64,000 bases of DNA from an uncultured Latescibacterota bacterium. Its GTDB lineage: Bacteria; Latescibacterota; UBA2968; UBA8231. The DNA lies in NCBI GenBank assembly GCA_951813615.1, contig OX638377.1:1922001-1986000 (forward strand). The letters run 5' to 3'. This document shows positions 54,256 to 62,095 of this stretch, piece by piece. The translations under genes and the position numbers were made by a program. Under the pieces are notes generated by a model. The model was not told the origin of the DNA. It worked only from the letters and a program-made list of their open reading frames with translations, and did no database searches. The stretch's first letter is position 1; each line of letters starts with the position of its first letter.

Positions 54256-56766
54256 CATCTTCGTCGCTTGGCGGACCGCGCCCGCACGCATGATGAGCAA
54301 ATAGGTGCCGCTGGCTAGCACCTGTCCTTGATCGTCTTTTCCATCCCAATGAATCTGATGCGTCCCCGCCTCCCGATGCTGGCGCAAGAGGGTGCGCACG
54401 GCTTGGCCGAGGGCGTTGTACACGCGCAGTTCGACCGGGGTCCCGGCGGCGAGTGTGTAGGTGATTTGCGTCGCGCCGTTGAAGGGGTTGGGGAAGGCCG
54501 GTGCTAGGGCGAAGTGGGTGGGATGTTGGACTGTAGCCGTGGGCCAAACCGGCTGCGCTAGCGCAATGCCGCGTGGGTTCTGGCCGGTTGCGTAGTGGCC
54601 GACAACGGAGTCGCGCACGGCATCGACGATGTGAATCTCATTGGAAAAGGAACTGGTGACGTACGCCTGCGTGCCATCGGGCGAGAAGGCAATGGCTCGT
54701 GGATTGCGGCCGATGGCGAGCTTTTTGTGCAGTATTCCGTTGACTGCATCGACGACGAGTAGGGCACCTTCGCCGTGTGCGGTCAAATAGAGCTTGCGGC
54801 CATCGGGGCTGGGCGCGATGGCAAAGGTGCCGCTGACGCCTAAGTCGATGGAGCGCGAGACGGTTGTGCCTTCGGCGTCGATGGCAGTCAAGCGGCCCGT
54901 GTCCATGCTGGTTACGTACAGCGTCTTGCCGTCGGGTGCGAGCGCGAGCGAGCGCGGTTTCGGTGGCACTGGGATGCGGTCGGTTATGCGGCCTTGCGGC
55001 GAGAGGACGAGGACTTGGCTGCCAGCGATGTCGGTAGTGAATATCTTGTCAGCCGTGGCAGCGATGCCGTACAGTCCTTCACTCGCGTCATCGAGCAAAA
55101 CGGTGCGCGCTTGGCCCGACTCAACATCGACGACAGTCAGCGCATTCGTGCCCGAGTTGGTCGCGTAGAGCGTTTTGCCGTCAGGCGTAAGGGCTAGGTC
55201 GAGGGGCTGGACAGCGGTCTCGATGTGCGCTTGGACCTGGAAGGTTGCGGTGTCGATGATGCGGAGGTCGTTCGACGAGAGATTGGACACGAAGAGTTGA
55301 TTGCCGGCTAGGATCATTTGAATCGGCTCGTCGCCGACGGGGATGCGTGCTAGCTCGCGGCGGGTACCTGTATCGACCACGCCGATGGCGTCGTCGCCGC
55401 GCAAGGCAGTAAAGGCCAGCGGGGCTCCGCTTAGCTCGACGATGGTGAAATCGAGCCAAGCGTTCTCATAGGGAAAGTACGAGACCTTGCCGTCGTCGCC
55501 GTGGGCTTCGATCTGATAGGCGATGTGCGTGCCGACGTGCTGGCCGGGAATTTGAGCGACGAAGAGGCTGTCTTGCCGCCGCATCTGCCGGTGCTGGACG
55601 CTCCCGCCGTCAATCTGATAGAGGAGCCACACGCTGGCGGCATCACGGGCTGCAACGCGCACCGGATAAGGACCTTGGGTATCGGGGGTATTGGAGACTA
55701 TGGCTATGGGGGCTACGAAGGGATAGCCGGGCACGGCAAAATCGGTGATGAAATCGACATCGCCGATGTGCTGGGCAGCGGCCAAGTCGAGGATGGGGGC
55801 ATAGGTTTCGTCGCGGGCGTTGTCGTAGAACTCCACGGGGAATCCAGTGGCAAAATCAGTAAAAACGCCGCCGAAGTTTTCCTCGTTAATTTCTCCTGCA
55901 ATGGGTGCGAGGCTTAGGCGATAGCGGCCCGGCGTCAAGCCGTGCAGCCGGTAGTGTCCGACCGTGACGGCGTTTGGGTCGGCACCCGAGACGGTGCTGA
56001 ACAGTTCGCCGGTGTCGAGGTTTTCGGCCATGATGTGCGTGCCGAAGAGTGGCTGTTGGTCGAAGTCGCGGACTTGGCCGGCGATGCTGCCGACGCTGTC
56101 TTGGTAGCCCATGGCCGGATAGAGAAAGCTGACGCCAGCGATGTCGTCGGGTTCGAGGGTTTGCGCTTCGCCGGAGTCGTCGCTGTGGTTGAAGGGGTTC
56201 ATGGTCGGGCGGATATGCGGGGGGCCATCGAGGGGAGTGTGTTCAAGCCCGAGCAGGTGGCCGATTTCGTGGACGGCTACGTCTTTGAGATTTATCCAAT
56301 TGCCGGGCTGAACAAATAGACCAGCGGAAAAGCGGAAGTCGCGCCCGTTAAAGATGATGTCCGCGTCGGTGATATGGCCGGTCGCAAAATGGGACCGGAT
56401 GCGGGTTATGGCGATGACGCCGGTCTCAGGTGGGGCGTCTAGGTAGCGTCCCGTCTCGTCGAAGTAGATCAGGTTGCGCCCATCTCTTTGCGCTGGGACG
56501 CTGCGGGTTGTGCCCTGATCGACAAATTCCACCCGTGCCGTAGCCACGTCACTCCAGACCTGAAAGCTTTCGCGGATCAACGCATGGGTCTGGGCAGGGG
56601 ATAGGTCGTCGGAACCAGCGGCGTGGAGCACAAAGGAAATGCGGTCGGGTTGGTTCCAGGTCTGCTGGACTTGGTTGCCAAATCGGGATTCAAAGGTCTG
56701 GATGAGAAAGCCGTGGCTGGGCACGGCGACGAGCAGGCTGCCAAGCAGTAGGCCGCTAATGCGCAT
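54241..56766 (-). CDS. Secreted matrixin-type metalloprotease with beta-propeller and FlgD/type IX-like tail
   Basis: 841 aa. A signal peptide (residues 1-19) is followed by an M10 zinc protease domain with HEIGHLLGLEH at 166-176 (H166, E167, H170, H176). Next come a carboxypeptidase-regulatory-like Ig domain (GSIAGQVRDFDQQPL), a linker, then a 7-blade YVTN-type propeller (repeats of LALxPDGKTLYVT, about 455-755). The final about 85 residues (PAFPNPFNGATQITY ... GTYLLIMRAG) are a FlgD-Ig/type IX-secretion-like sorting domain, common in FCB bacteria. Likely a surface or secreted protease. Confidence 0.88.
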   Translation of the reverse strand: MRISGLLLGSLLVAVPSHGFLIQTFESRFGNQVQQTWNQPDRISFVLHAAGSDDLSPAQTHALIRESFQVWSDVATARVEFVDQGTTRSVPAQRDGRNLIYFDETGRYLDAPPETGVIAITRIRSHFATGHITDADIIFNGRDFRFSAGLFVQPGNWINLKDVAVHEIGHLLGLEHTPLDGPPHIRPTMNPFNHSDDSGEAQTLEPDDIAGVSFLYPAMGYQDSVGSIAGQVRDFDQQPLFGTHIMAENLDTGELFSTVSGADPNAVTVGHYRLHGLTPGRYRLSLAPIAGEINEENFGGVFTDFATGFPVEFYDNARDETYAPILDLAAAQHIGDVDFITDFAVPGYPFVAPIAIVSNTPDTQGPYPVRVAARDAASVWLLYQIDGGSVQHRQMRRQDSLFVAQIPGQHVGTHIAYQIEAHGDDGKVSYFPYENAWLDFTIVELSGAPLAFTALRGDDAIGVVDTGTRRELARIPVGDEPIQMILAGNQLFVSNLSSNDLRIIDTATFQVQAHIETAVQPLDLALTPDGKTLYATNSGTNALTVVDVESGQARTVLLDDASEGLYGIAATADKIFTTDIAGSQVLVLSPQGRITDRIPVPPKPRSLALAPDGKTLYVTSMDTGRLTAIDAEGTTVSRSIDLGVSGTFAIAPSPDGRKLYLTAHGEGALLVVDAVNGILHKKLAIGRNPRAIAFSPDGTQAYVTSSFSNEIHIVDAVRDSVVGHYATGQNPRGIALAQPVWPTATVQHPTHFALAPAFPNPFNGATQITYTLAAGTPVELRVYNALGQAVRTLLRQHREAGTHQIHWDGKDDQGQVLASGTYLLIMRAGAVRQATKMLLLR

Positions 56767-57325
56767 CGCGTGTCTCCGGGCTTTGATCTTCAGTTAGGAC
56801 GCGCACCCGCGCCAAAAACTGATCGAGCGGCATACCTTGGACGGGTTCGTCGGGTAGTGCCTTTTTGGGTGCATTGTGTGGCTTGGTGTGCAGCGCAAGG
56901 CCGTCTAACTCTTGAAAGACGCGCGGTCTGTTGGCGGCGCTGCGCTTGATGGCAAAGTGTCCTTGAGCCAGTCCGATCGGCCAGGAGTGTCCCAAGGCGT
57001 TAGCCGCAGTGAGAAAGAGCACGGCTTCATCCCCAGGGGCGAAGACGGGCATGCCGACGATGCGGCTAACAGCGCCTTGGAGATGTCCGCCGGGCAGGTG
57101 CAATTCCAGTTGCGAGATTGCCGGTCCTTTGATGGTTTGGGAGACAGAGAACACATAGCGGGTATAGATCTGTCCGCGCACCCATTGGGGCTTGGCTTGG
57201 CTACAGACCCCGACGACGATGCGTTCGGCGTTAGCGGTCAGAGCTGCCAAATCGAAGCGCTGGACTGTAGTAGCCGCAAGTGGAGTGGCTAGCCAGACTA
57301 GGCAGAATGCAATGCGAGCGATCAT
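56756..57325 (-). CDS. Small secreted protein upstream of the matrixin
   Basis: 189 aa. Signal peptide residues 1-18 (FCLVWLATPLAA). The mature part is beta-rich (IVVGVCSQAKPQWVRGQIYTRYVFSVSQTIKG, LELHLPGGHLQGAV, GDEAVLFLTAANALG), a layout I have seen next to matrixins but cannot name. It overlaps the start of the protease gene by 11 bp, so the two are made together and it may be a cofactor, inhibitor or prodomain-like partner. Confidence 0.72.
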   Translation of the reverse strand: MIARIAFCLVWLATPLAATTVQRFDLAALTANAERIVVGVCSQAKPQWVRGQIYTRYVFSVSQTIKGPAISQLELHLPGGHLQGAVSRIVGMPVFAPGDEAVLFLTAANALGHSWPIGLAQGHFAIKRSAANRPRVFQELDGLALHTKPHNAPKKALPDEPVQGMPLDQFLARVRVLTEDQSPETRDAH

Positions 57326-57407
57326 CGCGCTTATCTCCTCGGGGATACTCGCTCTTTCGGAGGTGTTGATTTAAAATATCATAGAAACGAGGTCTGTTGT
57401 CGATTCA

Positions 57408-57436
57408 TTGACACTTACGTTCACGTCAAGTACATT
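57408..57436 (+). promoter_or_regulatory. Promoter of the MerR-Fe-S operon with a dyad in its spacer
   Basis: TTGACA (57408-57413), 17-bp spacer, TACATT (57431-57436). The spacer region 57413-57431 contains the dyad ACTT-ACGT-TC-ACGT-C-AAGT, the position where MerR-family regulators bind. Predicted transcript start is about 57443, 36 nt before the merR ATG. Confidence 0.6.
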
Positions 57437-57478
57437 GCTACATTGCTTGTTAGAAACTTCGCAGCGAAGGATGTCTCC

Positions 57479-57940
57479 ATGCAAATAGGGGATTTGGCCG
57501 CTAAGGCCGGGGTTACGCCGCGCACGATTCGCTACTATGAAGAATTGGGAATCATCGAGCCGGAAGAGCGCACCGCAGGCGGGTTTCGCCTGTATTCGGA
57601 AGCGCAATTGCGCCGCTTGCAAATCATCCAAAGCCTCAAGGATTTGGGGTTTGGACTAGAGCACATCAGCGCGTTCTTTAACCTGAAGCACGGTAGCGAG
57701 TCGGGAGGTGGCTTGGCGAGCATGCTCGTCGAGCATCTAACCGAGCAAGAGTGCCGGATTGACGAGCGCATTCGCCAGTATTCACTTATGAAGGAGCGAA
57801 ACCGGCGGGCCATTGAAATTCTCAGTGGCTGTTTTTGTTGTACGGTCAAAGTTATTGAGCGGGATTGCCACCACTGCGAGGTCTATCGGCGGCACGACGA
57901 GGTTCCCGACCTCATCGAATGCGCCATTTACGAATCTTGA
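57479..57940 (+). CDS. MerR-family regulator with Cys-rich C-terminus
   Basis: 153 aa from ATG 57479 with GAAGGA upstream. The helix-turn-helix and wing are canonical (QIGDLAAKAGVTPRTIRYYEELGII, GFRLYSEAQLRRLQIIQSLKDLGF), followed by the dimer coiled coil. The tail carries C118-x-C120-C121-x8-C130-x2-C133, a compact set able to hold metal or an Fe-S cluster but different from SoxR's C-x2-C-x-C-x5-C. It heads iscA/erpA-iscS-rhodanese/E1, so sensing Fe-S or metal status is a natural inference. A start at 57443 is in frame but lies at the predicted transcript start. Confidence 0.88.
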   Translation: MQIGDLAAKAGVTPRTIRYYEELGIIEPEERTAGGFRLYSEAQLRRLQIIQSLKDLGFGLEHISAFFNLKHGSESGGGLASMLVEHLTEQECRIDERIRQYSLMKERNRRAIEILSGCFCCTVKVIERDCHHCEVYRRHDEVPDLIECAIYES

Positions 57941-57954
57941 GGGAATAATATAAT

Positions 57955-58278
57955 ATGGTAACTATAACGGAAGCCGCAGCCGAGAAGATTAAGGATATGC
58001 TCAGTGAACAGGGCAACGAGAGTCACGGGCTGCGCATGGGCGTGATGGGCGGCGGGTGTTCGGGGTTCCAGTACAAGCTGGATTTCGAGGAACGTGCCGG
58101 CGACATGGACCACGTTTTTGAAATCGACGGCGTCAAAGTTTTCGTCGACATGAAAAGCAGCCTCTACCTCAACGGCGTGACGCTCGACTACCACGACGGG
58201 CTGATGGGAGCAGGTTTTAAGATCGAAAATCCCAACGCTCGCACTACCTGTGGATGCGGTGAGTCTTTCAGTGCCTGA
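57955..58278 (+). CDS. A-type Fe-S carrier protein (IscA/ErpA)
   Basis: 107 aa. The three cluster-binding cysteines are present: C35 in GGGCSGFQY, and C99 and C101 in TTCGCGESF. HesB/IscA length. It receives Fe-S clusters and delivers them to target enzymes. Follows merR by 14 bp and overlaps the desulfurase start. Confidence 0.94.
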   Translation: MVTITEAAAEKIKDMLSEQGNESHGLRMGVMGGGCSGFQYKLDFEERAGDMDHVFEIDGVKVFVDMKSSLYLNGVTLDYHDGLMGAGFKIENPNARTTCGCGESFSA

Positions 58279-59461
58279 GCGACGGGCTGTGCAAATTCCA
58301 GTTTATATGGACAACATGGCCACCACGCCAGTTGACCCGCGCGTCTTGGCGGACATGTTGCCGTACTTCGACACGCACTTCGGCAATGCGGCCAGCAAGA
58401 CCCACGCCTTTGGTTTGGCCGCCGTCGACGCGGTCGAAAAGGCGCGGGAAGAGGTTGCCGGGTTAATCGGCGCGCGCGCTCAGGAGATCGTCTTTACGGC
58501 CGGAGCTACAGAGGCCAACAATTTGGCCGTCAAAGGCGCAGTCCAGATGGCGCCGCCCAGAGCACACATAGTCACCTGTGCTACTGAGCACAAGGCCGTC
58601 TTGGAGTGTTGCCACACCTTGGAGAAGCAAGGGGTGGAGGTAACGTATTTGCCGGTGGACCGCTACGGTCAGATTGATCTCGACCAGCTAGCGGCGGCAA
58701 TCACTCCGCGGACGGCCCTTATCTCACTGATGGCCGCCAATAACGAGATTGGGGTCTTGCAGCCGCTGGCGGCGATTGGGCGGCTGGCCCGCGAGCGCGG
58801 TGTCTTGTGGCACTGCGACGCGGCTCAAGCCGTCGGCAAGGTGCCGCTCGATGTGGAAGCACTCGGCATCGACCTGCTCTCGGCCTCCGGTCACAAGCTA
58901 TACGCGCCCAAGGGCGTCGGTTTTCTCTACGTGCGCTCGCGCAAGCCGCGCGTGCGCTTGCAAGCCCAAGTCGAGGGCGGCGGACAGGAGCGCGGCCTGC
59001 GTGGTGGCACCCTTAATGTGCCGGGCATCGTCGGTTTAGGGCGTGCCTGTCAGTTGGGGTGCGAGGAGCTGCCCGCGGAAGCGGCGCGGCTGGTGCAGAT
59101 GCGGCGGCGGCTGTGTGCCGGGCTGGAGGCTGCGCTCGGACCTTTGGTTATTAACGGCCATGAGGACGAGCGCCTGCCGGGCAACCTCAACGTGAGCTTC
59201 CCCGGGGTGGACGGAACTGAACTGCTCTTGGGATTGCGCGAGATCGCGCTGTCTTCGGGTGCGGCCTGTTCATCGCGGACGAGCGCGCCTTCACATGTCC
59301 TCACAGCCATCGGCGCAAGCGACGATTTGGCGCGAGCGTCTCTGCGCTTTGGGTTGGGACGTTTTAATACTATGGCCGAAATAGAATTTGCCATTGACCG
59401 CACCGTTGCTCAGGTCGAGCGCTTGCGCGACGGTGCATTCGCAATTGAGGAGAGAGTATGA
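58271..59461 (+). CDS. iscS: Cysteine desulfurase (NifS/IscS class)
   Basis: 396 aa from GTG 58271, overlapping the erpA stop; GTG 58250 is a longer option. The aminotransferase class V core starts with YMDNMATTPVDPRV; the PLP lysine is K209 in SGHKLYAPKG; the catalytic loop Cys C333 is in SSGAACSSRTSAPSHVL. Takes sulfur from cysteine for Fe-S clusters, and probably also for the rhodanese/E1 protein encoded next. No IscU/SufU scaffold gene is in the cluster. Confidence 0.94.
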   Translation: MPERRAVQIPVYMDNMATTPVDPRVLADMLPYFDTHFGNAASKTHAFGLAAVDAVEKAREEVAGLIGARAQEIVFTAGATEANNLAVKGAVQMAPPRAHIVTCATEHKAVLECCHTLEKQGVEVTYLPVDRYGQIDLDQLAAAITPRTALISLMAANNEIGVLQPLAAIGRLARERGVLWHCDAAQAVGKVPLDVEALGIDLLSASGHKLYAPKGVGFLYVRSRKPRVRLQAQVEGGGQERGLRGGTLNVPGIVGLGRACQLGCEELPAEAARLVQMRRRLCAGLEAALGPLVINGHEDERLPGNLNVSFPGVDGTELLLGLREIALSSGAACSSRTSAPSHVLTAIGASDDLARASLRFGLGRFNTMAEIEFAIDRTVAQVERLRDGAFAIEERV

Positions 59462-60645
59462 CTGTTACATCCAATCAGCTACTAGCGAGCGTAAAGGCCG
59501 AAATTGCCGAAGTGACTCCGGCTGAGGTCCAAGCGGCCTTCCAAGCTGGCCGGCCGGTTCACGTCATAGATGTGCGCGAACGGGAAGAAGTCATGGACGG
59601 CTATATCCCCGGGGCCGAGTTGATCCCACGCGGTTTTTTGGAGCTCAACGTCGAAGAAGACGTGACCGTAGATCGCGACGCGGAAATCGTGCTCTATTGC
59701 GCCGGGGGCAATCGCTCGGCCTTGGCAGCACGCGATTTAGCCTTTATGGGCTACACCAATGCCAAATCCATGATCGGCGGCATCAAAGGCTGGAAGGACG
59801 CTGGCTATGAAATCGAGCAGGGCGGCCTGCTTTCTGAAGAGGACTCGCAGCGCTACGCTCGGCATCTCATCCTGCCCGAGGTAGGGGAGAAGGGGCAGCA
59901 GCAGTTGCTCAAGGGCCGGGTGTTACTAGTGGGAGCGGGAGGCTTGGGTTGCCCGACGGCCCTGTATCTGGCCGCGGCTGGCGTCGGTAAGATCGGTTTG
60001 GTCGATGCCGACATCGTCGATAAAAGCAACTTGCAGCGGCAAGTGCTGTTCGGCGAGTCCGATCTCGGCCGACCCAAGGTCGAGGCGGCCCGCGACCGGT
60101 TGCTCGACATCAACCCCGGCATCGAGGTACACCCGCACTACGAGCTGCTGACGTCGCACAATATTTTCGAAGTCATGGACGGCTACGACATCGTGGTCAA
60201 TGGCTGCGACAACTTTCCGACTCGCTATTTGGTCAACGACGCAGCCGTAATGCAGAAAAAGCCCGTGGTGGATGGCAGCATTTTTCGCTTTGAGGGCCAA
60301 GCTACCGTGTACGTGCCCGGGGACGGCCCGTGCTATCGCTGTCTCTATCCCGAGCCGCCGCCGCCCGGAGAGGTGCCGAGTTGCGCCGAGGGTGGGGTCT
60401 TAGGAGTCTTGCCCGGCATCATTGGGCTGGTGCAGGCGACCGAGGTCGTCAAGCTGCTGTTGGGGCAGGGCACTTCCTTGGTAGGGAGGGTCATACTCTA
60501 CGACGCGCTGGAGATGAAATTCCGCGAACTCAAGCTCCGGCGCGACAGCGAGTGCCCGGTGTGCGGCGACAACCCGACCGTCACCGAGCTAATCAACTAC
60601 GAGCAGTTTTGCGGCCTGCCCTCGCACAGCGAGGCCGCCGGTTGA
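59458..60645 (+). CDS. Rhodanese fused to MoeB/ThiF-type E1 adenylyltransferase
   Basis: 395 aa, ATGA overlap with iscS. Residues 1 to about 120 are a rhodanese with catalytic C81 in LYCAGGNRS. From about 125 the E1-like domain follows: RYARHLILPEVGEKGQQQLL, VLLVGAGGLGCPTALYLA (ATP site), LVDADIVDKSNLQRQ, a conserved Cys in PSCAEGGVLGVLPG, and zinc pairs CYRC and CPVC. MoeZ/Uba4-like proteins carry rhodanese at the C-terminus; here the order is reversed. It probably activates a ThiS/MoaD-like sulfur carrier, using persulfide from IscS. Confidence 0.92.
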   Translation: MTVTSNQLLASVKAEIAEVTPAEVQAAFQAGRPVHVIDVREREEVMDGYIPGAELIPRGFLELNVEEDVTVDRDAEIVLYCAGGNRSALAARDLAFMGYTNAKSMIGGIKGWKDAGYEIEQGGLLSEEDSQRYARHLILPEVGEKGQQQLLKGRVLLVGAGGLGCPTALYLAAAGVGKIGLVDADIVDKSNLQRQVLFGESDLGRPKVEAARDRLLDINPGIEVHPHYELLTSHNIFEVMDGYDIVVNGCDNFPTRYLVNDAAVMQKKPVVDGSIFRFEGQATVYVPGDGPCYRCLYPEPPPPGEVPSCAEGGVLGVLPGIIGLVQATEVVKLLLGQGTSLVGRVILYDALEMKFRELKLRRDSECPVCGDNPTVTELINYEQFCGLPSHSEAAG

Positions 60646-60670
60646 TCTCGATTCTCAGTGTTGTTTGGAC

Positions 60671-60707
60671 GGCGCTCCCTCGCACCTAGGGGGAGCGCCT
60701 TTTTTTT
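60671..60707 (+). terminator. Strong intrinsic terminator of the Fe-S operon
   Basis: 9-bp GC-rich stem GGCGCTCCC / GGGAGCGCC (60671-60679 with 60691-60699), 11-nt loop, then eight T. It lies 26 bp after the E1 gene stop. Confidence 0.93.
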
Positions 60708-60719
60708 AAGGATAATTTG

Positions 60720-61322
60720 ATGAAACAGACCGGGGAGGGTTTTTTGGCGTTACCGGATAACCCAGACCGGGATCCGACGTTGGATTGGCGGGAAGTTTTT
60801 GGCAACGATCATCCGGTGGAGGTCGAAATCGGTATTGGCAAAGGGCGCTTTATCATCGACGCGGCCAGTCGCCAGCCCACCGTGAATTTCGTCGGGGTCG
60901 AATGGGCGGCTAAATACTTGCGCATTGCCCGCCAGCGCGCCGTGCGCCGCAACCTCGACAACGTGCGGTTCGCACACGTAGATGCGCGGGAATTCGTCGA
61001 ATTCTTCGTATCCGCGGCATCGGTGCGGGCTTATCACATCTACTTTCCCGATCCCTGGCCCAAGAAGCGGCATCACAAGCGGCGACTTTTTAATGAGGAA
61101 TTTCTGCGCGAAGTCGAGCGCACTTTATGCGCGGGCGGCCAGTTGTGGTTAGCCACCGATTACGCCGACTATTTCGAGGTCATGCTCTCCGCGCTGGAAA
61201 CCAGCCAGTGCTTAGTGGAGGTGGATGTCGAGTGGCTAGGGGCGCGGACCAATTACGAAGACAAGTTTCTCGCCCAAGGCAAGCCGATTTACCGCCGGGT
61301 TATGGAGAAGATGCCGACATAA
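60720..61322 (+). CDS. trmB: tRNA (guanine-N7-)-methyltransferase
   Basis: 200 aa from ATG 60720 with AAGGA upstream. VEVEIGIGKGRFI (SAM motif I), NFVGVEWAAKYL, YFPDPWPKKRHHKRRL (the TrmB signature), LATDYADYF and the C-terminal RTNYEDKFLAQGKPIYR. Makes m7G46 in tRNA. A single-gene unit between two terminators. Confidence 0.95.
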   Translation: MKQTGEGFLALPDNPDRDPTLDWREVFGNDHPVEVEIGIGKGRFIIDAASRQPTVNFVGVEWAAKYLRIARQRAVRRNLDNVRFAHVDAREFVEFFVSAASVRAYHIYFPDPWPKKRHHKRRLFNEEFLREVERTLCAGGQLWLATDYADYFEVMLSALETSQCLVEVDVEWLGARTNYEDKFLAQGKPIYRRVMEKMPT

Positions 61323-61344
61323 AGATACCCGCTGAGGACAAAGC

Positions 61345-61380
61345 AAAAGGGGTTGGTCTGCGCGTTGGCCAACCCCTTTT
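61345..61380 (+). terminator. Intrinsic terminator after trmB
   Basis: AAAAGGGGTTGG (61345-61356) pairs with CCAACCCCTTTT (61369-61380), 12-nt loop. The symmetric A/T tracts could serve either strand. Confidence 0.85.
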
Positions 61381-61537
61381 CTATGTCAATGTGGCAGTAA
61401 AGGAGCTAATTAAAGAGAGCGGACGGCAGTCGAGGGGCACACAAAAAAGTGTGATATATACACAAATTTGTGTATTAAGATGGTTGAAATCGTCGTATCT
61501 ACTTGAAAAATATGGAAAGAATGTATTAAAAATGTGC

Positions 61538-61567
61538 TTGACAGTCCTATTGATATAGGTGTATTTT
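61538..61567 (+). promoter_or_regulatory. Promoter of the mraZ-rsmH-ftsL-ftsI cluster
   Basis: TTGACA (61538-61543), 18-bp spacer, TATTTT (61562-61567). It is followed at once by the three MraZ-type repeats. Confidence 0.55.
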
Positions 61568-61573
61568 GGGACG

Positions 61574-61603
61574 TGGTGGAAAGTGGTGGAAAATGGTGGA
61601 ACG
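61574..61603 (+). promoter_or_regulatory. MraZ operator: three 10-bp direct repeats
   Basis: TGGTGGAAAG, TGGTGGAAAA and TGGTGGAACG in tandem, at 61574, 61584 and 61594. MraZ is known to bind direct G-rich repeats spaced 10 bp upstream of its own gene; the spacing and position match. They lie across the expected transcript start, fitting autorepression. Confidence 0.75.
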
Positions 61604-61630
61604 GAAGTTTTAACTTGGTGTGGGAATCAA

Positions 61631-62074
61631 ATGGCACAGTTTTTCACAGGCAGACACGAGGTTCCCGTCGACGACAAAGGGCGGATTTTTGTGCCTGCGG
61701 AGTTTCGCAAGAAACTACCGCCAGAAGCCGACGACACGCTCGTGGTAGTGCGGGGTTTCGACCGCTGCCTAACGGCCTATCCCCAGCACATCTGGGAAAA
61801 GACCGCGCAACAACTGTTGGACTTGCCCCAGACTAATCCCGAAGTGCGAGCCTTTATTCGTTCCATGCTCTCGCGTGCAACTGAAGTCAAAATGGACCGG
61901 CAGGGGCGCATCGGTATTCGGAGAGATCTCTTGACGCTCGCCAATATCGATGCCCAGATGGTGATCATTGGCCTTTTGGAGAAGTTGGAGTTTTGGAATC
62001 CAGACGACTGCGAGGAGTTTCCGCCGATGGAAGAAGTGGCGGATGGCTTCGAAAGCTTTGGTATAAAGCTATAA
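61631..62074 (+). CDS. mraZ: Transcriptional regulator MraZ
   Basis: 147 aa from ATG 61631. Two SpoVT/AbrB-like half-domains: FTGRHEVPVDDKGRIFVPAEFRKKL (about residues 4-28) and ATEVKMDRQGRIGIRRDLL (about 82-100), each with a DxxGR core. Forms a ring that represses the division/wall cluster. First gene of the cluster. The frame is open to 61559, but only across the operator. Confidence 0.95.
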   Translation: MAQFFTGRHEVPVDDKGRIFVPAEFRKKLPPEADDTLVVVRGFDRCLTAYPQHIWEKTAQQLLDLPQTNPEVRAFIRSMLSRATEVKMDRQGRIGIRRDLLTLANIDAQMVIIGLLEKLEFWNPDDCEEFPPMEEVADGFESFGIKL

Positions 62075-62095
62075 AAATGCTGAACAGAGACCGAC

